DNA of 5,348 bases from NCBI GenBank assembly GCA_002788515.1, contig PFRJ01000112.1, positions 10,816 to 16,163 of the forward strand, in the 5' to 3' direction. Numbering within the stretch: the first letter of the stretch is position 1; the number at the start of each line of letters is the position of its first letter. The DNA is from Nitrosopumilales archaeon CG_4_9_14_0_2_um_filter_34_16 (GTDB lineage Archaea > Thermoproteota > Nitrososphaeria > Nitrososphaerales > Nitrosopumilaceae). Made by a program: the position numbers and the translations under genes. This document shows positions 1 to 5,348 of the stretch, in pieces. Below the pieces are notes generated by a model. That model did not search any database, had not been told where the DNA came from, and saw only the letters and a list, made by a program, of their open reading frames with translations.

Positions 1-2276
1 CATTAGCTGCACCAGGTTTTTCTTCAAAAGAGATCACTCTAGAAGTATTCAACAACAATAATCATCCAACACAATTGTTAATGAAAACAACACCTGAAAA
101 ATTTCCAATTGATGGACCAAGACATGGATACATTGCATTAGAATTAGCAACAACAGGGGGATTACCAACACTTGCATCAAATGATGTTACCATACATTTG
201 GATACACCTAACAAAGATGTAATTAAATTAAAAAACTCAGAAGTTACAATTCCAATTGGAGACTATTATGTAATTTCAGAATTTGAAATAATAGGAACCG
301 GAAATGCAATAATATTTGCAGAGACAGAAGGCATGAAAAAAATAAGCAGTATAGTAAACATACTTGAAGCATCAGGCCCGCTTAAGTTGGAATTGTCTAT
401 TTTCCCAGAAAATTTTATCAGTTTTAGTCCAAATACGGGATTTGCGATCATACAGTTGGTAGACATTGAAGGAAAGCCAGTTCCAGCAGAAGAAGACATT
501 AATTTTAAATTAAAAGTTGAAAACCCAGATGTCTCAATCAATACTAGTCATGATTTTGAAGAAGTAATTTTTGACAAAACTCAATTAACAATTAAAAAAG
601 GAAGTTATTCAACATTCACAAAATTCACACCAAGACCAAACATTGGTGAATTCACAGACAAATTTGAGCAAACATACAACATGTATATCTCAGCTAATAA
701 CATCTTAACAGAAGGTAATTCATTCAACATAATTCATGATGAGATAGGGGCATTAGAGGGAAAGGGGCCATCCATTACCAAGGTTTTACCATTTCTCACT
801 ACAGGAAATAAAGAGATTATAGCTGTAACATATTATGAAACAGAGATAGAAGTATCAAGACAAGTTGGAGGAAGCACGCAAGGGGTTACAAATAGAGAAC
901 TTGCTACTGTAACAGTTCCCATTCAAGCAAAAGAAGATCATGAAATAAATTTTTCATCATCTGAATCAGACACAGTAGAACCAATTAATCCCATAATGAA
1001 GAAAGGTCAGAATGCAGTAATTGTTTTTGGTGACACAGGAACTGTTTCATCAGATGAATCTGCAACTTTTTACATTACAGATAATGAAGGAGTTAAAACG
1101 ACCACAGGTAATGCAATTGGTCCAATTAAAGATGAAATTTCACTAGTGGTTGAACCATTACTGCCAATGATTTTAGCGCAAAATCAGTTTCCAGGGTTAG
1201 CATATCTAGATGAATCTACTAGTACTGGTGAAGAAAATGTCGCTACAACTGAAGGTGAAGAAACAGAAGAAGATCCAAGATTAGGAGTAACTTATTTTAT
1301 TGAAGATGGGATACTTACTTTTTCAGCAAATGATTCTGTAGATGTAAATTCCTTGATCATTAAAAGAAATCAACCATACGCATTAATGGATATGAAATCA
1401 AATGAGATTGGGACAACTACATTGTCATACCAGATGGGAGGATTTGATGGGTCTACCAGCATTACTAGCCATACAACCGATCCGTCTGAAATTTATCTTG
1501 CATTTCCAAAAAATATTTTGGCAAATGCTAATACTTTAGCAACAATCCAACTGCTAGATTCAGCTGGAAATCCAGTTTATGCAAAAAAAGACATTCAAAT
1601 AAAATTAGTTTCTAATGATGAAGAGGTTTTAAAAATTCCCCACGAATTAATGATAAAAAGCGGGGAATATTTTGCAACATTTGAATTAGAAACCACAAAT
1701 GAAGGTAAAATTGAGCTTGCGTTACTTTCTGAAGATTTTGCATTATCAAAATATGAAATCAATGTGGTAGACATAAGCCCCATACTTTCACTAGACCTTT
1801 TAGGTACAATGAATTGGAATGAAAGAATTGAAGCAAAATTGTCAGTAAAAATACCCGAAATTCAAACATCATTATCAGGATTTCAAGTTGAGTGGATTAC
1901 TGAAGGTGGAGAAGTAAAATCCATAGAAGAAGTGACCAATAGTGAAGGCATAGCAACGCTAAATATTGTTGCAAATGACAAAGATACTGTTTCAATAACT
2001 GCCAAAGTATCAGGAAACGGACTTAGTTCATCAACATTAACTAAAACTGCCACTATACTAAACATTCCAGTTGTAGAAGAAGTAATTGTAGAGGAATCAA
2101 CTGGATTTGAACTAGAAATGACGACTTTAATGTTGATCATAATTCCTGTTGCAATAGGAGGGACACTATTTTTCTTAAAGCGTATGGATAAATTAGATTT
2201 AATTACAGATAGAATTCCAATCGGAGATAAATTTGAAGAGATAAAAGAAAGAATTTCCGACATACGAAATCGTTAA
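1..2276 (+). CDS. Large Ig-like repeat surface protein with C-terminal membrane anchor (5' end missing)
   Basis: The reading frame is open from base 3 to the TAA at 2274-2276, giving 757 visible residues; the true start lies upstream. A TTG at 75 or ATG at 81 could pass for a start, but the residues before them continue the same repeat pattern, so neither is likely. Numbering visible residues from base 3, the protein is a chain of beta-rich units of about 95-125 residues (to about residue 688), then one hydrophobic helix at about 708-725 (TTLMLIIIPVAIGGTLFF), then a charged tail of about 32 residues starting KRMDKLDL. This predicts an extracellular stalk held by one helix with the tail in the cytoplasm. 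The last unit has a Big_1/invasin-like pattern (VEWITEGG, then NSEGIATLNI). Asn-X-Ser/Thr sequons occur (for example NTS and NFS), compatible with archaeal N-glycosylation. No enzyme motif is seen. An adhesion or cell-envelope role is inferred from architecture; a more specific function cannot be given. Confidence 0.85.
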   Translation, partial: LAAPGFSSKEITLEVFNNNNHPTQLLMKTTPEKFPIDGPRHGYIALELATTGGLPTLASNDVTIHLDTPNKDVIKLKNSEVTIPIGDYYVISEFEIIGTGNAIIFAETEGMKKISSIVNILEASGPLKLELSIFPENFISFSPNTGFAIIQLVDIEGKPVPAEEDINFKLKVENPDVSINTSHDFEEVIFDKTQLTIKKGSYSTFTKFTPRPNIGEFTDKFEQTYNMYISANNILTEGNSFNIIHDEIGALEGKGPSITKVLPFLTTGNKEIIAVTYYETEIEVSRQVGGSTQGVTNRELATVTVPIQAKEDHEINFSSSESDTVEPINPIMKKGQNAVIVFGDTGTVSSDESATFYITDNEGVKTTTGNAIGPIKDEISLVVEPLLPMILAQNQFPGLAYLDESTSTGEENVATTEGEETEEDPRLGVTYFIEDGILTFSANDSVDVNSLIIKRNQPYALMDMKSNEIGTTTLSYQMGGFDGSTSITSHTTDPSEIYLAFPKNILANANTLATIQLLDSAGNPVYAKKDIQIKLVSNDEEVLKIPHELMIKSGEYFATFELETTNEGKIELALLSEDFALSKYEINVVDISPILSLDLLGTMNWNERIEAKLSVKIPEIQTSLSGFQVEWITEGGEVKSIEEVTNSEGIATLNIVANDKDTVSITAKVSGNGLSSSTLTKTATILNIPVVEEVIVEESTGFELEMTTLMLIIIPVAIGGTLFFLKRMDKLDLITDRIPIGDKFEEIKERISDIRNR
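66..2066 (+). repeat. Six degenerate Ig-like protein repeat units within the surface protein
   Basis: The repeats show at protein level only. Approximate units are 66-383, 378-743, 747-1121, 1122-1478, 1479-1772 and 1773-2066. The shared pattern is a proline-containing strand, then a hydrophobic strand ending in Q-L-x-D-x-x-G-x-P-V/A, then a D-I-x-I/F-K/x-L strand, then an I-K-x-G-x-Y turn and a final strand before the next unit. The clearest pair is unit 2 (FPENF...AIIQLVDIEGKPV...KKGSYSTF) and unit 5 (FPKNI...ATIQLLDSAGNPV...KSGEYFATF). Units 3 and 4 are diverged and carry extra loops. Unit boundaries are by eye and could shift by 10-20 residues. Confidence 0.6.
1215..1274 (+). other. Acidic low-complexity loop inside the surface protein
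   Basis: This stretch encodes about 20 residues made almost entirely of Ser, Thr, Gly, Glu and Asp (it includes TTEGEETEED). It falls inside the fourth repeat unit, after the position where other units have the D-x-x-G turn, so it looks like a loop insertion rather than a linker between units. Possible roles are cation binding, O-glycosylation or a flexible hinge; none is shown directly. Confidence 0.55.
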
Positions 2277-2314
2277 TTACATTAATGATAAAATGATCAA
2301 GATGAATGTAATTA
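2274..2314. repeat. Perfect 10-bp inverted repeat at the 3' end of the surface protein gene
   Basis: TAATTACATT at 2274-2283 is the exact reverse complement of AATGTAATTA at 2305-2314, with a 21-base spacer. The left arm begins with the stop codon of the surface protein gene, and the centre lies close to a TGATCA palindrome (2294-2299). The arms are AT-rich, so an RNA hairpin would be weak, and no T-run follows. It may be a protein-binding site ahead of the peptidase gene, a weak mRNA 3' hairpin, or chance. Confidence 0.4.
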
Positions 2315-2353
2315 TTCAAACAAAATTGAAATGTTAATTATGATAGATGTAGC

Positions 2354-3049
2354 ATGATTGAATCATTAACAAACTATCACATTGTCGGTATTGGGCTAGG
2401 ATTAATCATGTTAATCCTAGGATCAATAATTGATGTATGGAAAAGAGAGATTCATGATTATTATTGGATTGGTTTTGGAATAGTTGGGTTCTTACTGGTA
2501 TTTCTAAGTTCAGAAATAATTTCAAATCTACTGATGATGGGATTTGCATTAATTATTGCGCCATTTGTGATCTTGATATGGAGAATTGGTTTGTTTGGTG
2601 GGGCAGATGCATTTGCTCTAATAGCATTAGCAGTAATTGCCCCAATGGCAACATTCACTGAAAACCCAGTAACACCATTTACTACTCTGTCCAATGCAGC
2701 AATATTGTTTGTCATTCCATTTTTGATCAACATCACTAGGAATGTGATATCCCAGAGCAAAGGAGAGAATATTTTTGAAGGGTTTGATGAGAGTACAGTT
2801 AAAAAAATTGTTGCAGCATTCATGGGATATAGATCTAAAAACCCAAAATTCGGATTTGCGATAGAAAAAACAGAGAACGGTAAAAAGAAGATAGATTTAA
2901 CAATACACCATGCAGAAAATCAAGAATTTTGCACCACCCCAAACACATGGATTACACCAGGAATCCCATATCTCATATTGATAACAGGGGGATTTGTGAT
3001 CCAGTTGTTCTTTGGAGATATCATACTGACCAAATTTCTAGGCACGTAA
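2354..3049 (+). CDS. Archaeal preflagellin/prepilin peptidase (A24 family, FlaK/PibD type)
   Basis: A 231-residue integral membrane aspartic protease expected to cut class III signal peptides from pilin- or archaellin-like precursors on the cytoplasmic side of the membrane. The two catalytic aspartates can be placed. D27 lies in GSIIDVWKREIHDYYW just after the first helix, the usual D-x-(K)xREI-xD context of the family. D85 lies in LFGGADAFALIALA, the archaeal GGAD version of the GxGD motif. Hydrophobic segments lie near residues 10-26, 38-52, 57-76, 86-98, 109-128 and 203-222. Between the last two is a polar cytoplasmic stretch (about 131-200), followed by the typical TPGIPYLILITGGF ending. 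ATG 2354 is the first start after an in-frame TGA at 2327; no Shine-Dalgarno sequence precedes it, so it may be leaderless. It lies 77 bases after the surface protein gene. No pilin or archaellin gene is in the window, so the substrate is unknown. Close to FlaK/PibD, but archaellum-specific or general pilin use cannot be decided. Confidence 0.88.
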   Translation: MIESLTNYHIVGIGLGLIMLILGSIIDVWKREIHDYYWIGFGIVGFLLVFLSSEIISNLLMMGFALIIAPFVILIWRIGLFGGADAFALIALAVIAPMATFTENPVTPFTTLSNAAILFVIPFLINITRNVISQSKGENIFEGFDESTVKKIVAAFMGYRSKNPKFGFAIEKTENGKKKIDLTIHHAENQEFCTTPNTWITPGIPYLILITGGFVIQLFFGDIILTKFLGT

Positions 3050-3124
3050 TTTCAAACACAAGTTAGATCTGTAACATGCAATAACATACACCCGCTTATG
3101 TCATAATTCAATAGAACAAATTCA
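3050..3124. other. Spacer between the peptidase and TrmB-like genes, no T-run terminator
   Basis: These 75 bases hold an AGATCT palindrome (3065-3070), the half-sites described separately at 3071-3104, and an AT-rich stretch up to the ATG. There is no run of five or more T on the + strand, the usual archaeal termination signal, so transcripts from the peptidase gene may run on. No small ORF or RNA gene is recognisable. Confidence 0.4.
3071..3104. promoter_or_regulatory. Candidate operator with three related half-sites upstream of the TrmB-like gene
   Basis: GTAACATGCA (3071-3080) and ATAACATACA (3081-3090) are tandem 10-mers matching at 8 of 10 positions, exactly one helical turn apart. A third copy is inverted: TATGTCAT at 3097-3104 reads ATGACATA on the other strand and matches ATAACATA (3081-3088) at 7 of 8 positions. 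The inverted copy lies about 21-28 bases before the ATG at 3125. A TATA box would sit about there for a leaderless or nearly leaderless transcript, so a bound regulator could block promoter access. Autoregulation by the TrmB-like product is inference; such patterns can also arise by chance in AT-rich DNA. Confidence 0.35.
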
Positions 3125-4084
3125 ATGACAATAACTGAAACAGTTGAAGAAGGAATGTTTCAAACAGAGAATCCTATTCACGAACTCAATCGTATGCTTG
3201 TAAGATATGATTTGACTCCAAATCAGGCCAAAGTGTATTTATTTTTGAGTAAAATTGGGGTAAAGACAGCTTCAGAAATATCAAAGGCATTAAAAATCCC
3301 AAGAACTGAAACGTATCATTTGTTGTCAACATTGCAACAAAAAGGAATAATTTTTTCAGTATTTGGTAAACCCACAAAATTCAATGCCGTAGGATTGGAA
3401 GAATCACTTGAGATTCTAATCAATAATGAGAAAAATAGAATTAACGAGTTAGAGTTAGGGAAAAGCAGCCTAATCAAATTGTGGAACATCATACCAAAAT
3501 ACGGAGAAAATGAAGATGAATCACAAGATAATAAATTCCAATCACTGCAAGGAAGAAATTCAATACTAGTAAAATTAGAACAGATGATAAAAGAATCAAA
3601 AGAGAACATCTTAGTTTTAGGAACAGAAGCAGATTTTAAGAGATTTTATTTCACTGAATTTACAAAATTACTAAACAATACAAAATCCGAACTCAGAATT
3701 TTAACTGATCATTCAAGTGACAAACAACATATTTTTGAAAGCATTCTGCCTAAAAAAGTCAAAAAAATTGAAGACAAAAATAGAGAAGATTTTTGTTTCA
3801 TTATCAAAGATGACAGCGAGGTAATTTTCTTCATCAGTGATAACAAAGTAAAGGAGATGTTAGCAGTGTGGACTGATTCTAAAGCATTTGTAACAACATT
3901 AAGATCATTGTTTAGTTTGATGTGGAAAAAATCACACCATGTTAATGAAACAGACGCTGAATCTTTGTTAGGATCCGAAATCACATACGAGCATAGACTA
4001 AGAGAAATAGAACAAGAAAAGAGAATTTTAAACTATCTTCAAGAACATTTTCAAGTACTAGAAAACACGAGGGGTAGAAATTGA
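3125..4084 (+). CDS. TrmB-like winged-helix transcription regulator
   Basis: A 319-residue cytoplasmic DNA-binding protein. Residues about 20-90 form a TrmB-type winged helix. A helix begins LTPNQAKVYLFLSKIG. The helix-turn-helix is TASEISKALKIPRTETYHLL, with the recognition helix near 59-72, and the wing is IIFSVFGKPTKFNAVG. A helical, probably dimer-forming stretch follows (about 92-120), then an acidic polar linker (127-137). An alpha/beta domain (about 138-270, with NILVLGTEADF, ELRILTD, FCFIIKDDSEVIFFISD) resembles the phospholipase-D-like C-terminal domain of TrmB proteins but shows no HxK catalytic motif. A charged helical tail (285-319) ends the protein. No sugar-binding or receiver domain is recognisable. 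ATG 3125 is the first start after an in-frame TAA at 3104. The gene overlaps the response regulator by 4 bases (TTGA), so the two are probably translated together. Its target genes are unknown; control of its own operon is plausible. Confidence 0.85.
   Translation: MTITETVEEGMFQTENPIHELNRMLVRYDLTPNQAKVYLFLSKIGVKTASEISKALKIPRTETYHLLSTLQQKGIIFSVFGKPTKFNAVGLEESLEILINNEKNRINELELGKSSLIKLWNIIPKYGENEDESQDNKFQSLQGRNSILVKLEQMIKESKENILVLGTEADFKRFYFTEFTKLLNNTKSELRILTDHSSDKQHIFESILPKKVKKIEDKNREDFCFIIKDDSEVIFFISDNKVKEMLAVWTDSKAFVTTLRSLFSLMWKKSHHVNETDAESLLGSEITYEHRLREIEQEKRILNYLQEHFQVLENTRGRN
4069..4074 (+). promoter_or_regulatory. Shine-Dalgarno-like site for the TTG start of the response regulator
   Basis: GAGGGG lies 6 bases before the TTG at 4081, inside the last codons of the TrmB-like gene. 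It can pair in part with an archaeal 16S rRNA 3' end (CCTCC). It is the best ribosome-binding match near any start in the window and supports TTG 4081 over the in-frame ATG at 4123, which has only purine-rich sequence before it. Confidence 0.45.
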
Positions 4085-4497
4085 GTAAAACCGACAAGGT
4101 AAAAAGCAAACAAGAAGAAGAGATGAAGCATTTGGAAATTTTAATCATCGATGATAACGAGCAAATTACAAAGATGTTGACAACATTTCTAGAATTAAAA
4201 GAGCATAAATGCACAGTGGCTAACGATGGCAAAGATGGTTTGGCTTTAGTTAAAGAAAATAGGTATGATGTGGTGTTGTTAGATTTAGCCATGCCAGAGT
4301 TTGATGGTTATTCAGTAATCAAAGATCTTGAAGAAAATGACATGTTAAAAAATCATAAAATCATTGTGTTTACAGCATCAACAATTACTCAAGAAGAATT
4401 AGATGATCTTGTAAAAAGAGGTGTGACATCATATATTCTAAAACCAATTGACATAGACGTCTTACTGGCAAAGCTTGTTGATACTGCAAACTTGTAA
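4081..4497 (+). CDS. Single-domain response regulator (receiver domain only)
   Basis: A 138-residue CheY-like receiver, expected to take a phosphate from a histidine kinase. All key residues are present: the acidic pair D24-D25 (LIIDDNEQ), the phospho-acceptor D68 (VVLLDLAMPEFDG), T98 (IIVFTAS) and K121 followed by proline (SYILKPID). The first 17 residues are a charged extension that is not part of the fold. There is no output domain, so it must act through a partner. The start is a TTG overlapping the stop of the TrmB-like gene (TTGA at 4081-4084). ATG 4123 would also keep the whole receiver fold and cannot be excluded. The gene ends with a double stop, TAA TAG, 12 bases before the kinase start. 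Context makes the downstream kinase the likely phosphate donor and the TrmB-like protein a possible output partner; the first is common in such pairs, the second is inference. Confidence 0.9.
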   Translation: MSKTDKVKSKQEEEMKHLEILIIDDNEQITKMLTTFLELKEHKCTVANDGKDGLALVKENRYDVVLLDLAMPEFDGYSVIKDLEENDMLKNHKIIVFTASTITQEELDDLVKRGVTSYILKPIDIDVLLAKLVDTANL

Positions 4498-4509
4498 TAG
4501 TGCAACCAA

Positions 4510-5348
4510 ATGCTTCCAATCAAACACACATTATTTTTGGTATCAGGAGTATCAAGTTTCATCATATTTTACATGGGGATAGTAAATTTCCTGACATCTG
4601 TAGAACAATCGACTGGGATGATTTTGTTGATATTTTCAGTTTTCGTAGCCACAGGTACATTGTTGGGAACGGTTTACATTTCAAAGAGCATTACAAAGCC
4701 CATAGAAAAACTCGCTCAAAGCATGACAGAATTTTCAAAGACAAATAAAATGTCAAATAAAAATCAAATTAAAACTAATGTTAAAGAGATTTTTGAATTA
4801 AATGAAAATTTTGAAAGTATGGGAGAAAAAGTAGAAAAGACAATAGAGGTGCAAAATGAATATGTTCAAAAATTAAAAGATATCGATAGAAAAAAACTAG
4901 AATTCTCATCCATGGTATCTCATGAGTTAAAAACTCCGTTAGTTCCAATTTTAGGATATGTTCAGATGTTACAAAAAGATAATTTTTTAGGAGAATTAAA
5001 TGAAAAACAACTAGATGCAGTAAATGAAATTTATACATCAACAATAAAACTACAAAGACTGGTAGGAGACATCCTTACGACACAAAAATTAGATTTGGGA
5101 AAATTAGATTTCAATGAAGAAGAAATCAATGTTTCAGAATTAATAAACAATGTAATTAAGGAATTCAAACCAAGTGCAGATGTAAAGAAGATTCTTTTAA
5201 CACATGAGTATAAAGGTAACACAAACATCATCACAGACAAGGATAGAATTAATCAAGTTTTTTCAAATTTAATTAAAAATGCCATTGATTTTGTCCCCGA
5301 AAATACAGGAAAAATAACAATCGGAGTAAAAGAAGACCCAGTAAACAT
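4510..5348 (+). CDS. Membrane sensor histidine kinase with HAMP-like linker (3' end missing)
   Basis: The frame is open from ATG 4510 to the window edge (279 codons), so the gene is incomplete. Two membrane helices lie near residues 8-28 and 37-57 with only about 8 residues between them. A HAMP-like linker follows: SITKPIEKLAQSM at 60-72 and KEIFELNENFESMGEK at 92-107. A helical stretch then leads to the H-box SSMVSHELKTPLVPILGY with phospho-accepting H138. After the dimerization helices, the N-box NQVFSNLIKNAIDFV is visible with N257. The glycine-rich ATP-binding boxes must lie beyond the window. It should autophosphorylate on H138 and pass phosphate to a receiver, most likely the adjacent one. 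There is no room for an extracellular sensor domain, so the signal may be read in the membrane, by the linker, or through a partner. ATG 4510 leaves only about 7 residues before the first helix; no clear Shine-Dalgarno sequence precedes it, which suggests translational coupling to the upstream gene. Confidence 0.88.
   Translation, partial: MLPIKHTLFLVSGVSSFIIFYMGIVNFLTSVEQSTGMILLIFSVFVATGTLLGTVYISKSITKPIEKLAQSMTEFSKTNKMSNKNQIKTNVKEIFELNENFESMGEKVEKTIEVQNEYVQKLKDIDRKKLEFSSMVSHELKTPLVPILGYVQMLQKDNFLGELNEKQLDAVNEIYTSTIKLQRLVGDILTTQKLDLGKLDFNEEEINVSELINNVIKEFKPSADVKKILLTHEYKGNTNIITDKDRINQVFSNLIKNAIDFVPENTGKITIGVKEDPVN

Noticed and set aside
75..83. TTG 75 or ATG 81 as the start of the surface protein
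   Set aside because: The frame is open to base 3, and the upstream residues (APGFSSKEITLEV...) align with the junctions between later repeat units, so the gene continues upstream.
1883..2263. A 126-codon ORF on the - strand
   Set aside because: It is antisense to the last Ig-like unit and membrane anchor of the surface protein. Its Ser/Ile/Val-rich translation is what the complement of this AT-rich coding sequence would give.
2461..2823. A 120-codon - strand ORF and a 65-codon + strand ORF inside the peptidase gene
   Set aside because: Both overlap the peptidase frame, which holds the catalytic aspartates and membrane helices; neither shows a domain or ribosome-binding site.
4123..4125. ATG 4123 as the start of the response regulator
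   Set aside because: Possible, but TTG 4081 has a GAGGGG site 6 bases upstream and overlaps the previous stop in the classic coupled manner. Kept as an alternative only.
3981..4292. A 103-codon - strand ORF across the TrmB-like/receiver junction
   Set aside because: It is antisense to two well-supported genes and has no recognisable motif.
4500..4748. A + strand ORF of 82 codons starting with GTG
   Set aside because: It overlaps the kinase gene in another frame. The kinase frame encodes two membrane helices, a HAMP-like linker and H- and N-boxes, while this one has no recognisable feature.
4781..5240. Two - strand ORFs opposite the kinase
   Set aside because: They are antisense to the H-box and dimerization region of the kinase; compositional shadows only.
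1..5348. tRNA, rRNA, CRISPR array, transposon or phage genes
   Set aside because: No conserved RNA motif, regularly spaced direct repeats, terminal inverted repeats with a transposase, or integrase-like protein was seen on either strand by eye.

Overview
The window is AT-rich and densely packed with genes on the + strand. It looks like a piece of an archaeal chromosome, most likely a marine ammonia-oxidizing thaumarchaeon of the Nitrosopumilus type. The evidence is a TrmB-type winged-helix regulator, an archaeal preflagellin/prepilin peptidase with a GGAD motif, a large membrane-anchored surface protein built of Ig-like beta units, low GC, and heavy ATA/AGA codon use. A bacterial-type two-component pair sits beside these archaeal genes, which is common in that group. 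The taxonomic placement is inference from gene content and base composition; there is no rRNA or other phylogenetic marker here.

Layout, all on the + strand: (1) bases 1-2276, the 3' part of a very large surface protein gene whose start lies upstream of the window. It has at least six related beta-rich units, an acidic loop, one C-terminal membrane helix and a short charged tail. (2) 2277-2353, a spacer with a perfect 10-bp inverted repeat that includes the stop codon of the surface protein. (3) 2354-3049, a membrane-embedded aspartic prepilin (preflagellin) peptidase. (4) 3050-3124, a spacer with repeated half-sites that may be an operator. (5) 3125-4084, a TrmB-like transcription regulator. 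(6) 4081-4497, a stand-alone receiver-domain response regulator that overlaps the TrmB gene by 4 bases. (7) 4510 to the window end, a two-helix membrane histidine kinase cut off before its ATP-binding glycine boxes.

Genes 5-7 are tightly packed and probably form one operon: a membrane kinase, a receiver with no output domain, and a DNA-binding protein with no receiver. The simplest reading is a three-part signalling chain in which the TrmB-like protein is the transcriptional output. Genes 1-3 concern the cell surface (a cell-wall or adhesion-type protein and a pilin-processing enzyme). Whether the signalling module controls the surface genes is not shown by the sequence. Neither spacer carries a T-run terminator, so read-through between the two groups is possible. 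No tRNA, rRNA, CRISPR array, insertion sequence or integrase is visible.
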